A stretch of 64,000 nucleotides of DNA from Entrophospora sp. SA101 (Eukaryota > Glomeromycota > Glomeromycetes > Entrophosporales > Entrophosporaceae), in assembly GCA_958430865.1 (NCBI GenBank), contig CAUDNR010000335.1, positions 1-64,000 of the forward strand, given 5' to 3'. Shown one piece after another: positions 45,301 to 54,202 of the stretch (positions are counted from its first letter, which is position 1; each line of letters begins with the position of its first letter). The position numbers and the translations under genes were made by a program. The notes under the pieces were generated by a model. The model made no database searches and was not told where the DNA came from. It saw only the letters and a program-made list of their open reading frames with translations.

Positions 45301-46308
45301 ATGGTAAACATTATAAATGAACAACAACAAGCAAATAAAGAATTATTAAACAAAATTGAAACATTGAAAAAGCAATTATCCAATAAAGAACAAGAGATTA
45401 CTGAATTAAAAAATCTAGGAGAAGTAAGTGAAGAAGAGGAAGTTGAATTTAAGCAAGAAGCAACAGAGAGAATTCACCAAATATTGGTAGATATGAGGGA
45501 AAGATTTCCTCATTGTAGCAAGAATATTGAACAAGATCTAAGAAAATTGATTAGCAAGCCATTAAGAAATCAATTTATGAAGGTTTGTTTTCAACATAGC
45601 CTTATGCATGACTATAAATGGGAAGGTAAAGAAAATCTAGAAAAAGTTGTTGAAAGAATTATTACAGATCATTTTGAAGGCACTGAGCTAGCCACTGAAT
45701 TGAAAAAAGATTGGAAACTATGAAATCAAAGAGCTCATATTTTTTCTCGAATAGAAGAAGGAGGTGAAATTTTTGGCAAACCAGCTAAGGATATAATTCT
45801 TAAAGATATTATAGGAAGCAAGATTGAACGAATTAAAGATTTAGAGGCAGAGGTAGAAAAATTGGAAGGTGAAGTGCAAGTGGAAAGAGAACAAATTAAG
45901 GAAATCTTAGCAGTTGGTGAAAAATGGAGTAAAGCTCAAGCAGAAGATATAAAAGAAAAAAACAAGAAACTCGATAGTGCTAGTAAAAAGATTTCTCATC
46001 TAGAAGCCCGAGTTGAAAAGTTGGAAGAAGAATCAAGTCAAAAGAGCAAAAAAATAGAAAAACTAAGCAAGCAATTAACTGATAGTGAAACACAAAATGA
46101 AAATTTGAGGAATTTGATCGACTTAGATAATAAACCTTTACCCGCCTTACCTATAGAAGAAGAAGACAAGACTTCAGTTAAACAGAGCATATTTAAGCAG
46201 TTAAAAACAAAAGCAAAAGTTAAGATTCAACATTTACAAAAGTTAATCAAAAAGGAAAAATCTCACAACCAAGAAATGATTGCTCGAGTAGAGGTTAAGT
46301 CTAAATAA
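45301..46308 (+). CDS. Coiled-coil protein, UGA=Trp code (copy 3, intact)
   Basis: 335 residues with a single UGA (45721-45723) read as Trp in KKDWKL-W-NQRAHIFSRIE; otherwise fully open. The N-terminus MVNIINEQQQANKELLNKIE is a coiled coil, the middle (about 50-160) is a mixed globular segment with RERFPHCSKNIEQDLRKLI, and residues 175-270 form a long Glu/Lys coiled coil. A PLPALPIEEED linker precedes a basic C-terminus (KQLKTKAKVKIQHLQKLIKK). No signal peptide or membrane segment. It ends 13 bp before the zinc-finger gene. Homologous to the broken gene at 41036. Function unknown; scaffold or DNA-associated role is possible. Confidence 0.75.
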
Positions 46309-46321
46309 CAAGTAAATTGCA

Positions 46322-46981
46322 ATGAGAGAACTGGAATACACAGTTTTAGAATTGGAAAAAGAAAACAAAAAGACTTGTGATTTCTGCTCTAAGTTTGAAA
46401 ACAAAAATAATAAATCCATTCATCAAATAAGAGCTCGTAGCAAAGTAACTGGGGAATGAATTTCAGATGACATGGTTTGTGAAAGGTGTGAAGAAAAGTA
46501 TTGAAATGATGAATTGTTAAAGTGTAATAGATGTGGTAGATTGCAAACCAAGTTAGATTTTGATATTACTACTGGTAAGAATGTTTGCTACTGTATTAGA
46601 AACAATGAGGATTTGGAAGAGAAGGAACTCCCTCTCTTACCTGATGAAGAAGTAAGTCAGTCTGCTTTTTATGAAAGGCAAATAAACTCCTTACAAGAAC
46701 AACTAAACAAGACTGAAGAAGCATTAGAAATCGAAAGGGAAGAAGTAGTTAAGTTTCAGGAGAAATCTGAAGAATGAAGCAAGAGGCAAAAACAAGAATT
46801 GCTAGATAGGATTAAACAATTAGAAGCAGAAAATGAAAAACTAAAAGGCTTAACTAATCAAGAATTAATAAAAGAAATCAACAAGTTAAAAGTTCAATTA
46901 GCACAATTACAACAACAAAATGGTCAATTAGTTGCTCAAATCGAAGTTAAAAAATGACCTTGATTGAAAATAAGAAAGTAA
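46322..46981 (+). CDS. Zinc-finger plus coiled-coil protein, UGA=Trp code (copy 3, intact)
   Basis: 219 residues ending at TAA 46979-46981. Five in-frame UGA codons (46457, 46502, 46775, 46955, 46961) are read as Trp; no UAA or UAG interrupts. Cys pairs CDFC, CERC and CNRC...CYC in the first 95 residues form two likely zinc sites. An acidic Leu/Pro linker (ELPLLPDEEVS) and a coiled coil to the C-terminus (LQEQLNKTEEALEIEREEVV, KLKVQLAQLQQQNGQL) follow. Homologous to 41814-42394. The only UGA-free stretch long enough to be called by the standard code is a middle piece (46514-46777), so standard gene callers will miss the gene. Confidence 0.75.
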
Positions 46982-47042
46982 TTTAAAGAAATTTTCTTCT
47001 GTATAAATTGAAATTAATTCCAACTATCAAAGAAAATGGTAT

Positions 47043-47308
47043 TTATTTTCCTTCTGATGATTTTTGCTTTTTATTAGGTAATAATGCATCATCATGATGC
47101 TTTCTTTTTTTAGCATTTATTATTTTTCTTTCTTCTTGGTAAATTTCATAAGTGATCCTTTCTTTTCTTAGATAAGCTTCCAGTGTTTGAGTGTCATTTA
47201 TTTTAAAAATATAAGGAGCAATTTTTTCACCTTGTTCCTTCTTCAAAATACTTCTAATGGTGCTATAATTCTTGGGTTCATAGTAGATCTGATATAAATG
47301 AGTTTCAT
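47043..47308 (-). pseudogene. Small terminal-module protein (copy 3, one-base deletion)
   Basis: ATG 47308 reads MKLIYIRST, then a missing G (CTATGAACCC instead of CTATGGAACCC in copy 2) shifts the frame. From ATG 47246 the rest is intact (KKEQGEKIAPYIFKINDTQT to the NKKQKSSEGK tail). Reads inward from the terminal repeat, as in the other copies. Confidence 0.65.
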
Positions 47309-47454
47309 CTTAACTATTTTTATACAGGGATAGTTCTATATATCACTTAAGATAACAAATGGAAGATTTTAATAATCACGTTACTAAATTTTGATCCCTG
47401 AAATTCTTGGTAATACCAATGTTCACTTTGTCTGGTTTTGTTGCAGTATACCCC
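47309..47454 (-). repeat. Terminal repeat of element copy 3 (right end)
   Basis: A 146-bp terminus; on the minus strand it begins GGGGTATACTGCAACAAAAC. It differs from the 164-bp versions by about 18 bp missing around the AACAGTTTATAAT segment. It is followed to the right by AAATGATAATTTG. Confidence 0.85.
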
Positions 47455-47469
47455 AAATGATAATTTGTA

Positions 47470-48013
47470 CTTCATAATCGTTATGGAAAATATCCAACTG
47501 GTCACCTTGTAACAAAACCAGACAAAGCGTTACTAAAATCAAAAATAATCAATAAAATAGAGCTAAGGAAAATCAAATTCCAAGGATAAATCAAACCAAC
47601 CTCTAACAATAAAAAATATCCAGAAGAAATTGAAAATCTATGGAAAAATTTCAAGCAATTGTTTGATAAAAGGATTGAATGGTATTCAGATTTCCCTTTA
47701 GTAAAATGATGGTGGAAATCTACAAATTACTTGGTGAAAGAAAAGGAATTACAATAAAAAAATTTTATCTACTAATGAAAAACAAAAATCAAAGGAAAAA
47801 ATTTGACAATTACAATCCAATTAAATCTAATAAATTTTTTACACTTTGCTAATTTTTTTATTTACCTTACAAAAACACGTCTGCTATTGAAGATATAAAA
47901 AGAACTTAACGAGCAAAAAAGGAGTATGAAAAGTTGAGGGGGAAGACTGAGAGATTGAATGAGTTAAAGATAAATTGACGGGAGAAAAATGAAAAATGAA
48001 CCGTTTTTAAATT
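47470..48013 (+). pseudogene. Further UGA-containing coding relics beyond the element end
   Basis: A frame from about 47478 reads NRYGKYPTGHLVTKPDKALL, meets one TAA, then continues NLWKNFKQLFDKRIEWYSDF and PLVK-UGA-WWKSTNYL to TAA near 47757. A second frame at about 47905-48030 reads RAKKEYEKLRGKTERLNELK with two UGA codons. It also contains AACAAAACCAGACAAAG (47511-47527), identical to 17 bases of the element terminus. Heavily decayed; assignment to the same bacterial-code DNA is tentative. Confidence 0.3.
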
Positions 48014-48030
48014 ATATTGTATATATAAGC

Positions 48031-48537
48031 TTTAGTTTTACAGAATTTTGAATTGATGAACCCATTCAGCCGAATTAGCATTAGGAGCGTTAGTTCCCAA
48101 ACCCTTATCAATAAATAGATACAAATTAAACTTCGTGAATCTTTTTTTACAAATTATACAATTAAAAAAATCATGTATTTTTCTCTTAATTGAATAAAAT
48201 ATTACTTATCTTTTCTGTTGTCATTTAATCCTTTCCTTGAATGAATGTAAATGTATTTGTCTCTATAATTGCTGTATATAATATTCATGATGATTATATG
48301 TTCTTATTATTTGAATATATTCCTTTTTACAATGGAGTAGTAAATAAATTGCATCGCCCGAGTAATGAATACCAAGGTCATGCAGAGATGAAATTTGAGG
48401 AACTGATTAACTGATTTTGAAAATGACTGATGAGTAAAGGATGAGATTCTTCCCAATTTCCAATTCCCAATTACCAGTCGAAAAGTTTCTTAAAATCGTT
48501 CCTTTAAAAAAATGAGCAAATCTGATATTGATCATCA
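48031..48537. other. Intergenic, no gene seen
   Basis: AT-rich, with no supported coding frame. Confidence 0.35.
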
Positions 48538-49030
48538 GCAGGGTTGGCATTGGGCAACATCCGGTGTATTGTGACTTGGTGTTCTTGATGGTGGTAAATC
48601 AGGCGATGGCGGTTGAGTTGGTGATGAATTTGTAGGATTGGTTGGTTATTATTTTGAGTTGGTGATTGAGATAGTGGAGTTGGAGTTACTCGAATGAAAG
48701 CTGTAGTTGTTTGTGATGTTGCTGTTGGTCCTCAGGATTTGGATCTACTGGTGCAGGATCATATCTGTGTCCAACACCAACCCTGATAATAGTGATTTAG
48801 GTGTCAGATTTAATAAAAGTTTCCTTCTACAAACATGCAATATGTGTCTTGACACGCCTCGTCCCTATGGAATTTTTCCACAGGTGGGACCCCTCACATG
48901 TTGGATGACTTCAAACAAGCGGGAGGCACTAACATCCCCCTTGATAACAATGCGATTCATAAATCCCAGAGCCACGCACTCCCCCTGAAATTTAATTGCA
49001 TCATCATTGTCCTTGGAGAGCCAGGTCACT
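48538..49030 (-). pseudogene. Decayed gene of the same dispersed family (copy 2)
   Basis: Minus-strand frames read TWLSKDNDDAIKFQGECVAL, GFMNRIVIKGDVSASRLFEV, IQHVRG, then after a frame change VPPVEKFHRDEACQDTYCMF and VEGNFY stop. Downstream comes a Pro/Gln-rich tail (PAPVDPNPEDQQQHHKQLQL; SSPTQPPSPDLPPSRTPSHN). GC is higher than the surroundings. The HVRG to GNFY part matches 38130-38310. At least three frame changes; dead. Family not recognised. Confidence 0.45.
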
Positions 49031-49374
49031 GATCAGCCTTATATATGTAAGGAAGATGAGAATGATTGTAATATTTTATATTCAAGATGTTCAAGATCTT
49101 CAGCTTGTTAGAACTTTTGTTGCCTTGACACTATAATTGTTTAATGTTAATATTGATCACGCAAGACAAATATACCATCATGAAACGGAATCTTATTATA
49201 TTTACTATATAATAGCAATGTAAATGACATACTTCTATGTTATTTAATATTAGTTCCAAAAAGTTATACCCTTAATTTCTTTCCTGGATCAGATCGTTTG
49301 ATCTAAAGTTACACCAAATAATGTAAACAACACTCTTTTTACTATTGGCTGATTACATTACATAATAATTACGG
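49031..49374. other. Intergenic, left flank of the second LINE copy
   Basis: No gene seen. This flank is unrelated to the flank of the first LINE copy at 132-1221. Confidence 0.4.
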
Positions 49375-49393
49375 ATTGCAGAAAAGTTTTTTT
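49375..49393. repeat. LINE target-site duplication, left side (second copy)
   Basis: ATTGCAGAAAAGTTTTTTT, identical to 50430-50448. Its T-run merges with the LINE poly(T), so the inner edge is uncertain by a few bases. Confidence 0.85.
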
Positions 49394-50429
49394 TTTTTTT
49401 TTTTGCTGAGTGAGGTCTGACCAAATGTTTTATGATGATCATGCCATTCTTGGAATGGGTTAATCGTACAACGTTTGATTCAGTCATGGATAGTGGTGTG
49501 ACCCACTACCCAAAACTGTGACCTGCCACCTTGAATGGATATGGCGGTCCAGACCTACTGATCCATGGCATCGCCATAGCTCAATTCCACTCTTTTATTA
49601 AATAAAATTAGGTTTTCAGTACATATGTTTACATAATAATTTGTTACAATTTCACTTCTATTTCTATTGCTACTATTACTAAAGTTCCTACTTCTATTAC
49701 TAGTATTATTATTAGTGTTGTTGTTGTTATCCTCATTATTGTCTCTATTAATAGATCTATTATTACTACTATTTCTACTGTTATTATTATTATTATTACT
49801 GTTAAACCTTTCCACTTTCTGCTCCATTGTGATTCCTGTTTCTTTTTCCCATTGTATGATACTATCACACCTCACTTTCCATATCTTTTCTTTGGATTTT
49901 TCCACTATCTTTTTACATAAGCTTCTTGTTAATTTGCTTATTTTGTTTTTGGGTATTTTCTGTTCTTCTAAGCATGTTTGAATTTCACTTGGTATAAATC
50001 CTCTCAGCAGCACAAGTGTACATGCTTCATTGTTATGATTAAAATATGGCAGATTTAATAATCTTGTTTTGAGGGCTTGATAATTTATTGTTTCTTTATT
50101 ATTGTTACTGCATTTTCCTTTTTTTTTAAGTTTTTTTAACATTAAATGTATCTCAAAGCAAAATATCTCCATCACAGAAGTTTTGTTTGCACTACAAGTC
50201 CAAATGTGTATTTGGTCTTCTTTGCTTTCTAGGCACCTAGGGCACGTACTGTCTGTGTATAGTTTTGGATTTCTCTTGTGTAATGTTTCAAGCACCGGAA
50301 GTTCATTCATTAATAATTTGATTTTGTAGCTTCTGTCATATACTGAATTAAAAATTCTATTACTTTTTGTAAATTTTTTGCTATTAAATATATTGTGCCA
50401 TGTGTTTTCCCAATCTATTGTCCCTGGTT
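49387..50429 (-). mobile_element. 5'-truncated LINE 3' end, second copy with intact target duplication
   Basis: The same insertion as at 1222-2261 with three base differences near its 3' end and a slightly longer poly(T). Here both flanks carry the 19-bp target-site duplication, so this is an undisturbed integration product and the genuine junction with sequence to the left (47-49 kb). Encodes the same RT C-terminal fragment (49555-50427) with one residue changed (NICTENL versus NIYTENL). Confidence 0.88.
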
Positions 50430-50448
50430 ATTGCAGAAAAGTTTTTTT
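50430..50448. repeat. LINE target-site duplication, right side (second copy)
   Basis: ATTGCAGAAAAGTTTTTTT, matching 49375-49393. The equivalent in the first block is 2262-2280, where no left partner exists. Confidence 0.85.
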
Positions 50449-50714
50449 ATCCATGGATTTTACTAATTTTTTTGGAAAGCACGTGAAAGTTGATATGTAA
50501 AAAATCTATGGGGGAAATGTGTAAGATTCTATTAAAAATAATTAATATTAAGTTCAGCTTTCTTCCCTTCTTTAAACTCGAAACATTACCCATCACTTGT
50601 TTTCATTTAGTCAGAACCGGAACATTTAAGTATTTCATCAAAATTAATTGTCTAACAAAATATATTAAACATATAAATGTTTACAACGTCAGTAACATTA
50701 TTTACAACATAAAT

Positions 50715-51304
50715 TTATCTTTGTGGTGACCATGGTTCTGGGTATGAAACTGTTACGTACTCGATTTCCTCATGCGTCCTTGTTATCATTGAACATTGAT
50801 AGTCCACTTGGCAATTTGGTTGAGTGTTTGATTTATATATGTGTGCGATTTTTATATTTATTGACAGAAGGTTCAATTTGAAAATTTTATTTAACCTATA
50901 TAGATTGAGAAAATTTGCGTTCTTGTTTGGTATGCTAGACTCTCTTTGGTCGTCGAGTCGATATGTTCCCCAACAACTTGAATCATTTGTTTTCTGTTTG
51001 AATTGCATTACTGTCTTTGACGAAAGAGACACCAGAGTTTGAATAATTGTTTTCTGTTTGGAATGCTAGACTTCCGAGTTGATATGTTATTCAAAGATTT
51101 AATCAAGCATTCTATTTGGATTGCTTCACTGCCTTCGGTGGAAGAGGTGCTAAATTGCCCCCAAAAGCTTGAATCTGTGGATACTGTACAGGGCTCTATA
51201 CAAAGATCAATCGTTTGCTTTTTGCTATGAATTGGAGTTTGAGAATGTATTGTGTGATAATAAATTTCAAAATAATTTGTATCCTTTGCATCAGAGTTGT
51301 CCAT
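50715..51304 (-). pseudogene. Decayed repetitive gene of unknown function, second copy
   Basis: Same sequence and same frameshift as 2547-3136. Identical decay in both copies means the duplication postdates the damage or is not biological. Confidence 0.35.
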
Positions 51305-51404
51305 TGATGTATCATTTTAACCATATTTAATATTTTAATTAATGGAAAATTGACCAGACCAAAACTTGTTGGTCTCAATACTGCCTTGCGTTAACTACTG
51401 GACG

Positions 51405-52501
51405 GTAACAATCCCAAGAATTTTAAATCAGAATTTGTCTAGCAGGACTAGTAGTTTCTCCAAAGCCAACATTTTGCACCATTTTTATTATCCAAAATAT
51501 AATTGGTAGAAATACGTATCTCTTTAATTCTAAATCTATTCGTTGTTTTCCATCTAACGATAATCAATTCTATTGATGCTATATACATACTAATTATGTG
51601 ATTTTACATAAAATTGAAATAATGCATTGTCTTGTTAAATATGAGACCAAGGTAATCAATTATCAAAGTTGCTTCAGTTAGTTTATATTGAATCCCACGT
51701 GGCATATTCTTCAATAAGTCTGAAATGTTTTTACAAATAATGATTCTAGGAAAATTCCAAATAATTGAAAAGATAATCTATGCTGATGCTAAAAAAAACA
51801 AATCCGTATCAGAAATTATAAACATTTTTCTGTTTACAAATGTTTTTGTTATTATTAATAGAAACATTAGCAGCTGATTCATAATCGCAATCATCATCGT
51901 CATCTTTTTTGAAGGCCAACGCAACTTTTATTTTAATAACACTTACTCAAATATTGCTTTCTTTACAAATAATTTCTTATTTATTTTGCTTTCATCACCA
52001 AGTCTTTTATTTTTGAATTCCATCATCGTCGCAATTTGAAGAAGCCTGTTCAGGATTTTGTTGACATCTTTGTGATTATTATCACCATCTCCTCCACTTT
52101 TCTGATGTTTATGTAATGTGCAGTGGGGCCCTAGCCGATTTTTACACTTATCGGTTAACTTCCTATGTTAGGCAACCACCTCAATTTTGTGATATTTTGG
52201 CCATTATGTCATATTGTCTAACGTGGTTGGGCTAACCAATAATATCAGAATTAGAAATGTTTATATTTCCATTTGGTCATGCATTGCTTTATCTGCGAGC
52301 ATTGCGTGGAGCATTCATAACCAATCAAACATCTGCCACGACCAATTTTTCCTAGAGATGTAATGTGCGTGATGCATATGCATGTAATTTTGGGAAACAT
52401 GTAACAAAAAAAATTATATAGGAAGTATATGAATATTTCTAAATAAAAATTATATGTACAAAAAAATTTATTCCTTCATAATGACCACTAAAAATATATG
52501 A
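51405..52501. other. Intergenic, second copy
   Basis: Counterpart of 3237-4333. No gene seen. Confidence 0.4.
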
Positions 52502-52876
52502 CTGCATTTGGAAACTTGTCCGATTACAATTAAAAACGTGCAAAGATGTAAATATTATAATTATGAATTATATGAATCAAATGGAAGATATGAAGGACAT
52601 TTAAGAAGACGTTAATTAATACCAGCTAAAGTTTTAAAATCTTTTCTTAATACAAATAATAGTAATCATGGTAATAGCAATGAATCATCTTCACTATCAT
52701 CATCATTAACAACAATAATAACAACAACAAGAAGTTCAAGGGTAATTTATTAGTCTATTAATGATTTCGTAGACCGAATTTCAAAAACTGAACAAAGAAA
52801 TAGAACTACTGTTTACAAAATCAATTTATCAATAATTAAAAATTATTTAAAATTATTCAATAATAATAATCGGTAG
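52502..52876 (+). pseudogene. Gene relic with two in-frame stops, second copy
   Basis: Counterpart of 4334-4708, with the same TAA and TAG interruptions. Confidence 0.35.
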
Positions 52877-53035
52877 ATGTGCATGTTGCGCACGCACTTC
52901 TAAATCTACAATCTACCAATATTTCTATTTTGGATGAATTTGTGTAAAAAAATTGACCATAATAATAATATGTATAATATGTAATTAATTGCAATACGCA
53001 AAATAAATCTTTTTTGCCAACTAAAAAACTTCAGA

Positions 53036-54202
53036 ATGTCAAATTCTAATGCAAATAACTTGAACAATGATTCCAGCAATAATGACAGTCAAACTACTGT
53101 TGTAATCCCTCCTTTTCTTTCTGATGCTCAAAACCTAGATGAAGCAACCTTGACGAACAAATTTAAACAATTACATATGAATGACCAAGAAAGGCAACGT
53201 AAAGCAGAAGATCAAGTCAACAAGTATAGTATGAGTGTGGCACTTGATCCAAATGTTTCAAAGTACAACCGATACAGTAATGTGCTTCCATTCAACTGTA
53301 ACAGAGTGAAGTTGATACGTAAACGTCCGGGCAGAACTGATGATTATATTAATGCAAGTTATATCAGAGCACCATATGATGTTAAAAAGTATATAGTAAC
53401 TCAAGGACCAATGAAAAATACATTGGAAGATTTTTGGTTGATGATTTGGGAACAGAACTCGAGAGTTATTGTGATGTTGACCAAGGAACAAGAAAAAAAT
53501 ATTATCAAATGTGACAAGTATTGGCCTGACTTGGGGAGTCCAGTCATTTATAAAAATTCAGGGTTGAAGGTTGAATTAGAAAAGGAGGATTTGGATCCTA
53601 GCACCACTTGTGTTATTAGAACTATTAGAATTGAAAAGATTGATGATTATTTTTACTCTGATATTGATATTCTTAATAATAATATTAATAGTTATAGTGT
53701 TAATAGTGGTTTTGGGGGTAATGATAATAACAATAATTTTTTTTATAATCGTACTATTAATAATAAAAATTTTATTAGACGTGTTACTCAATTACATTTT
53801 GTTGGATGGCCCGATCATGGAGTGCCTGATTCACCAGAAAATATACTTAATCTAATTCGAAAAACTGATGATTTACAAAAGAAATACATAAATGGAGAAG
53901 CACATCTATTAGTAAATAACAATAATAATATTAATAATATTATTAACAATGATAATATAATTGGGCCAGTTGTTGTACATTGTAGCGCTGGATGTGGCAG
54001 AACTGGTACTTTTTGTACGATTGATTCAACACTGGCATTATTAGAGAATAATACTACTAGCAATAACGATGATAATAATACTGATCTTATACAAGATTTA
54101 GTTGGATATTTTAGAGAACAACGTGTTATAATGGTTCAAACACTTGGGCAATTTCAGTATTGTTATTTGGCGGTTCTAAGCAATCTTGTCTGCAAACGGT
54201 AA
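53036..54202 (+). CDS. Classical protein tyrosine phosphatase, second copy
   Basis: Encodes the same 388 residues as 4868-6034, including Cys316, Arg322 and Asp260 of the catalytic loops and the Asn-rich insertions. No synonymous difference noticed. If the duplication is real, the organism carries two identical intact phosphatase genes about 48 kb apart; if it is an assembly effect there is one. The right-hand copy sits in the context with the intact LINE target duplication. Confidence 0.92.
   Translation: MSNSNANNLNNDSSNNDSQTTVVIPPFLSDAQNLDEATLTNKFKQLHMNDQERQRKAEDQVNKYSMSVALDPNVSKYNRYSNVLPFNCNRVKLIRKRPGRTDDYINASYIRAPYDVKKYIVTQGPMKNTLEDFWLMIWEQNSRVIVMLTKEQEKNIIKCDKYWPDLGSPVIYKNSGLKVELEKEDLDPSTTCVIRTIRIEKIDDYFYSDIDILNNNINSYSVNSGFGGNDNNNNFFYNRTINNKNFIRRVTQLHFVGWPDHGVPDSPENILNLIRKTDDLQKKYINGEAHLLVNNNNNINNIINNDNIIGPVVVHCSAGCGRTGTFCTIDSTLALLENNTTSNNDDNNTDLIQDLVGYFREQRVIMVQTLGQFQYCYLAVLSNLVCKR

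Noticed and set aside
28562..46981. Explaining the interruptions as introns of fungal genes
   Set aside because: The interruptions are single UGA codons with continuous coding sense on both sides, no GT-AG pairs at them, and no length change relative to the paralogous copy.
28562..46981. Mitochondrial origin (some mitochondria also read UGA as Trp)
   Set aside because: The genes are a transposase and coiled-coil/zinc-finger proteins, none known from mitochondria, and no mitochondrial rRNA, tRNA or respiratory gene is present.
1237..49404. Simple unequal crossover between two LINEs as the cause of the duplication
   Set aside because: That would leave the outer (left) LINE with matching target duplications and make the inner one hybrid. 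The opposite is observed.
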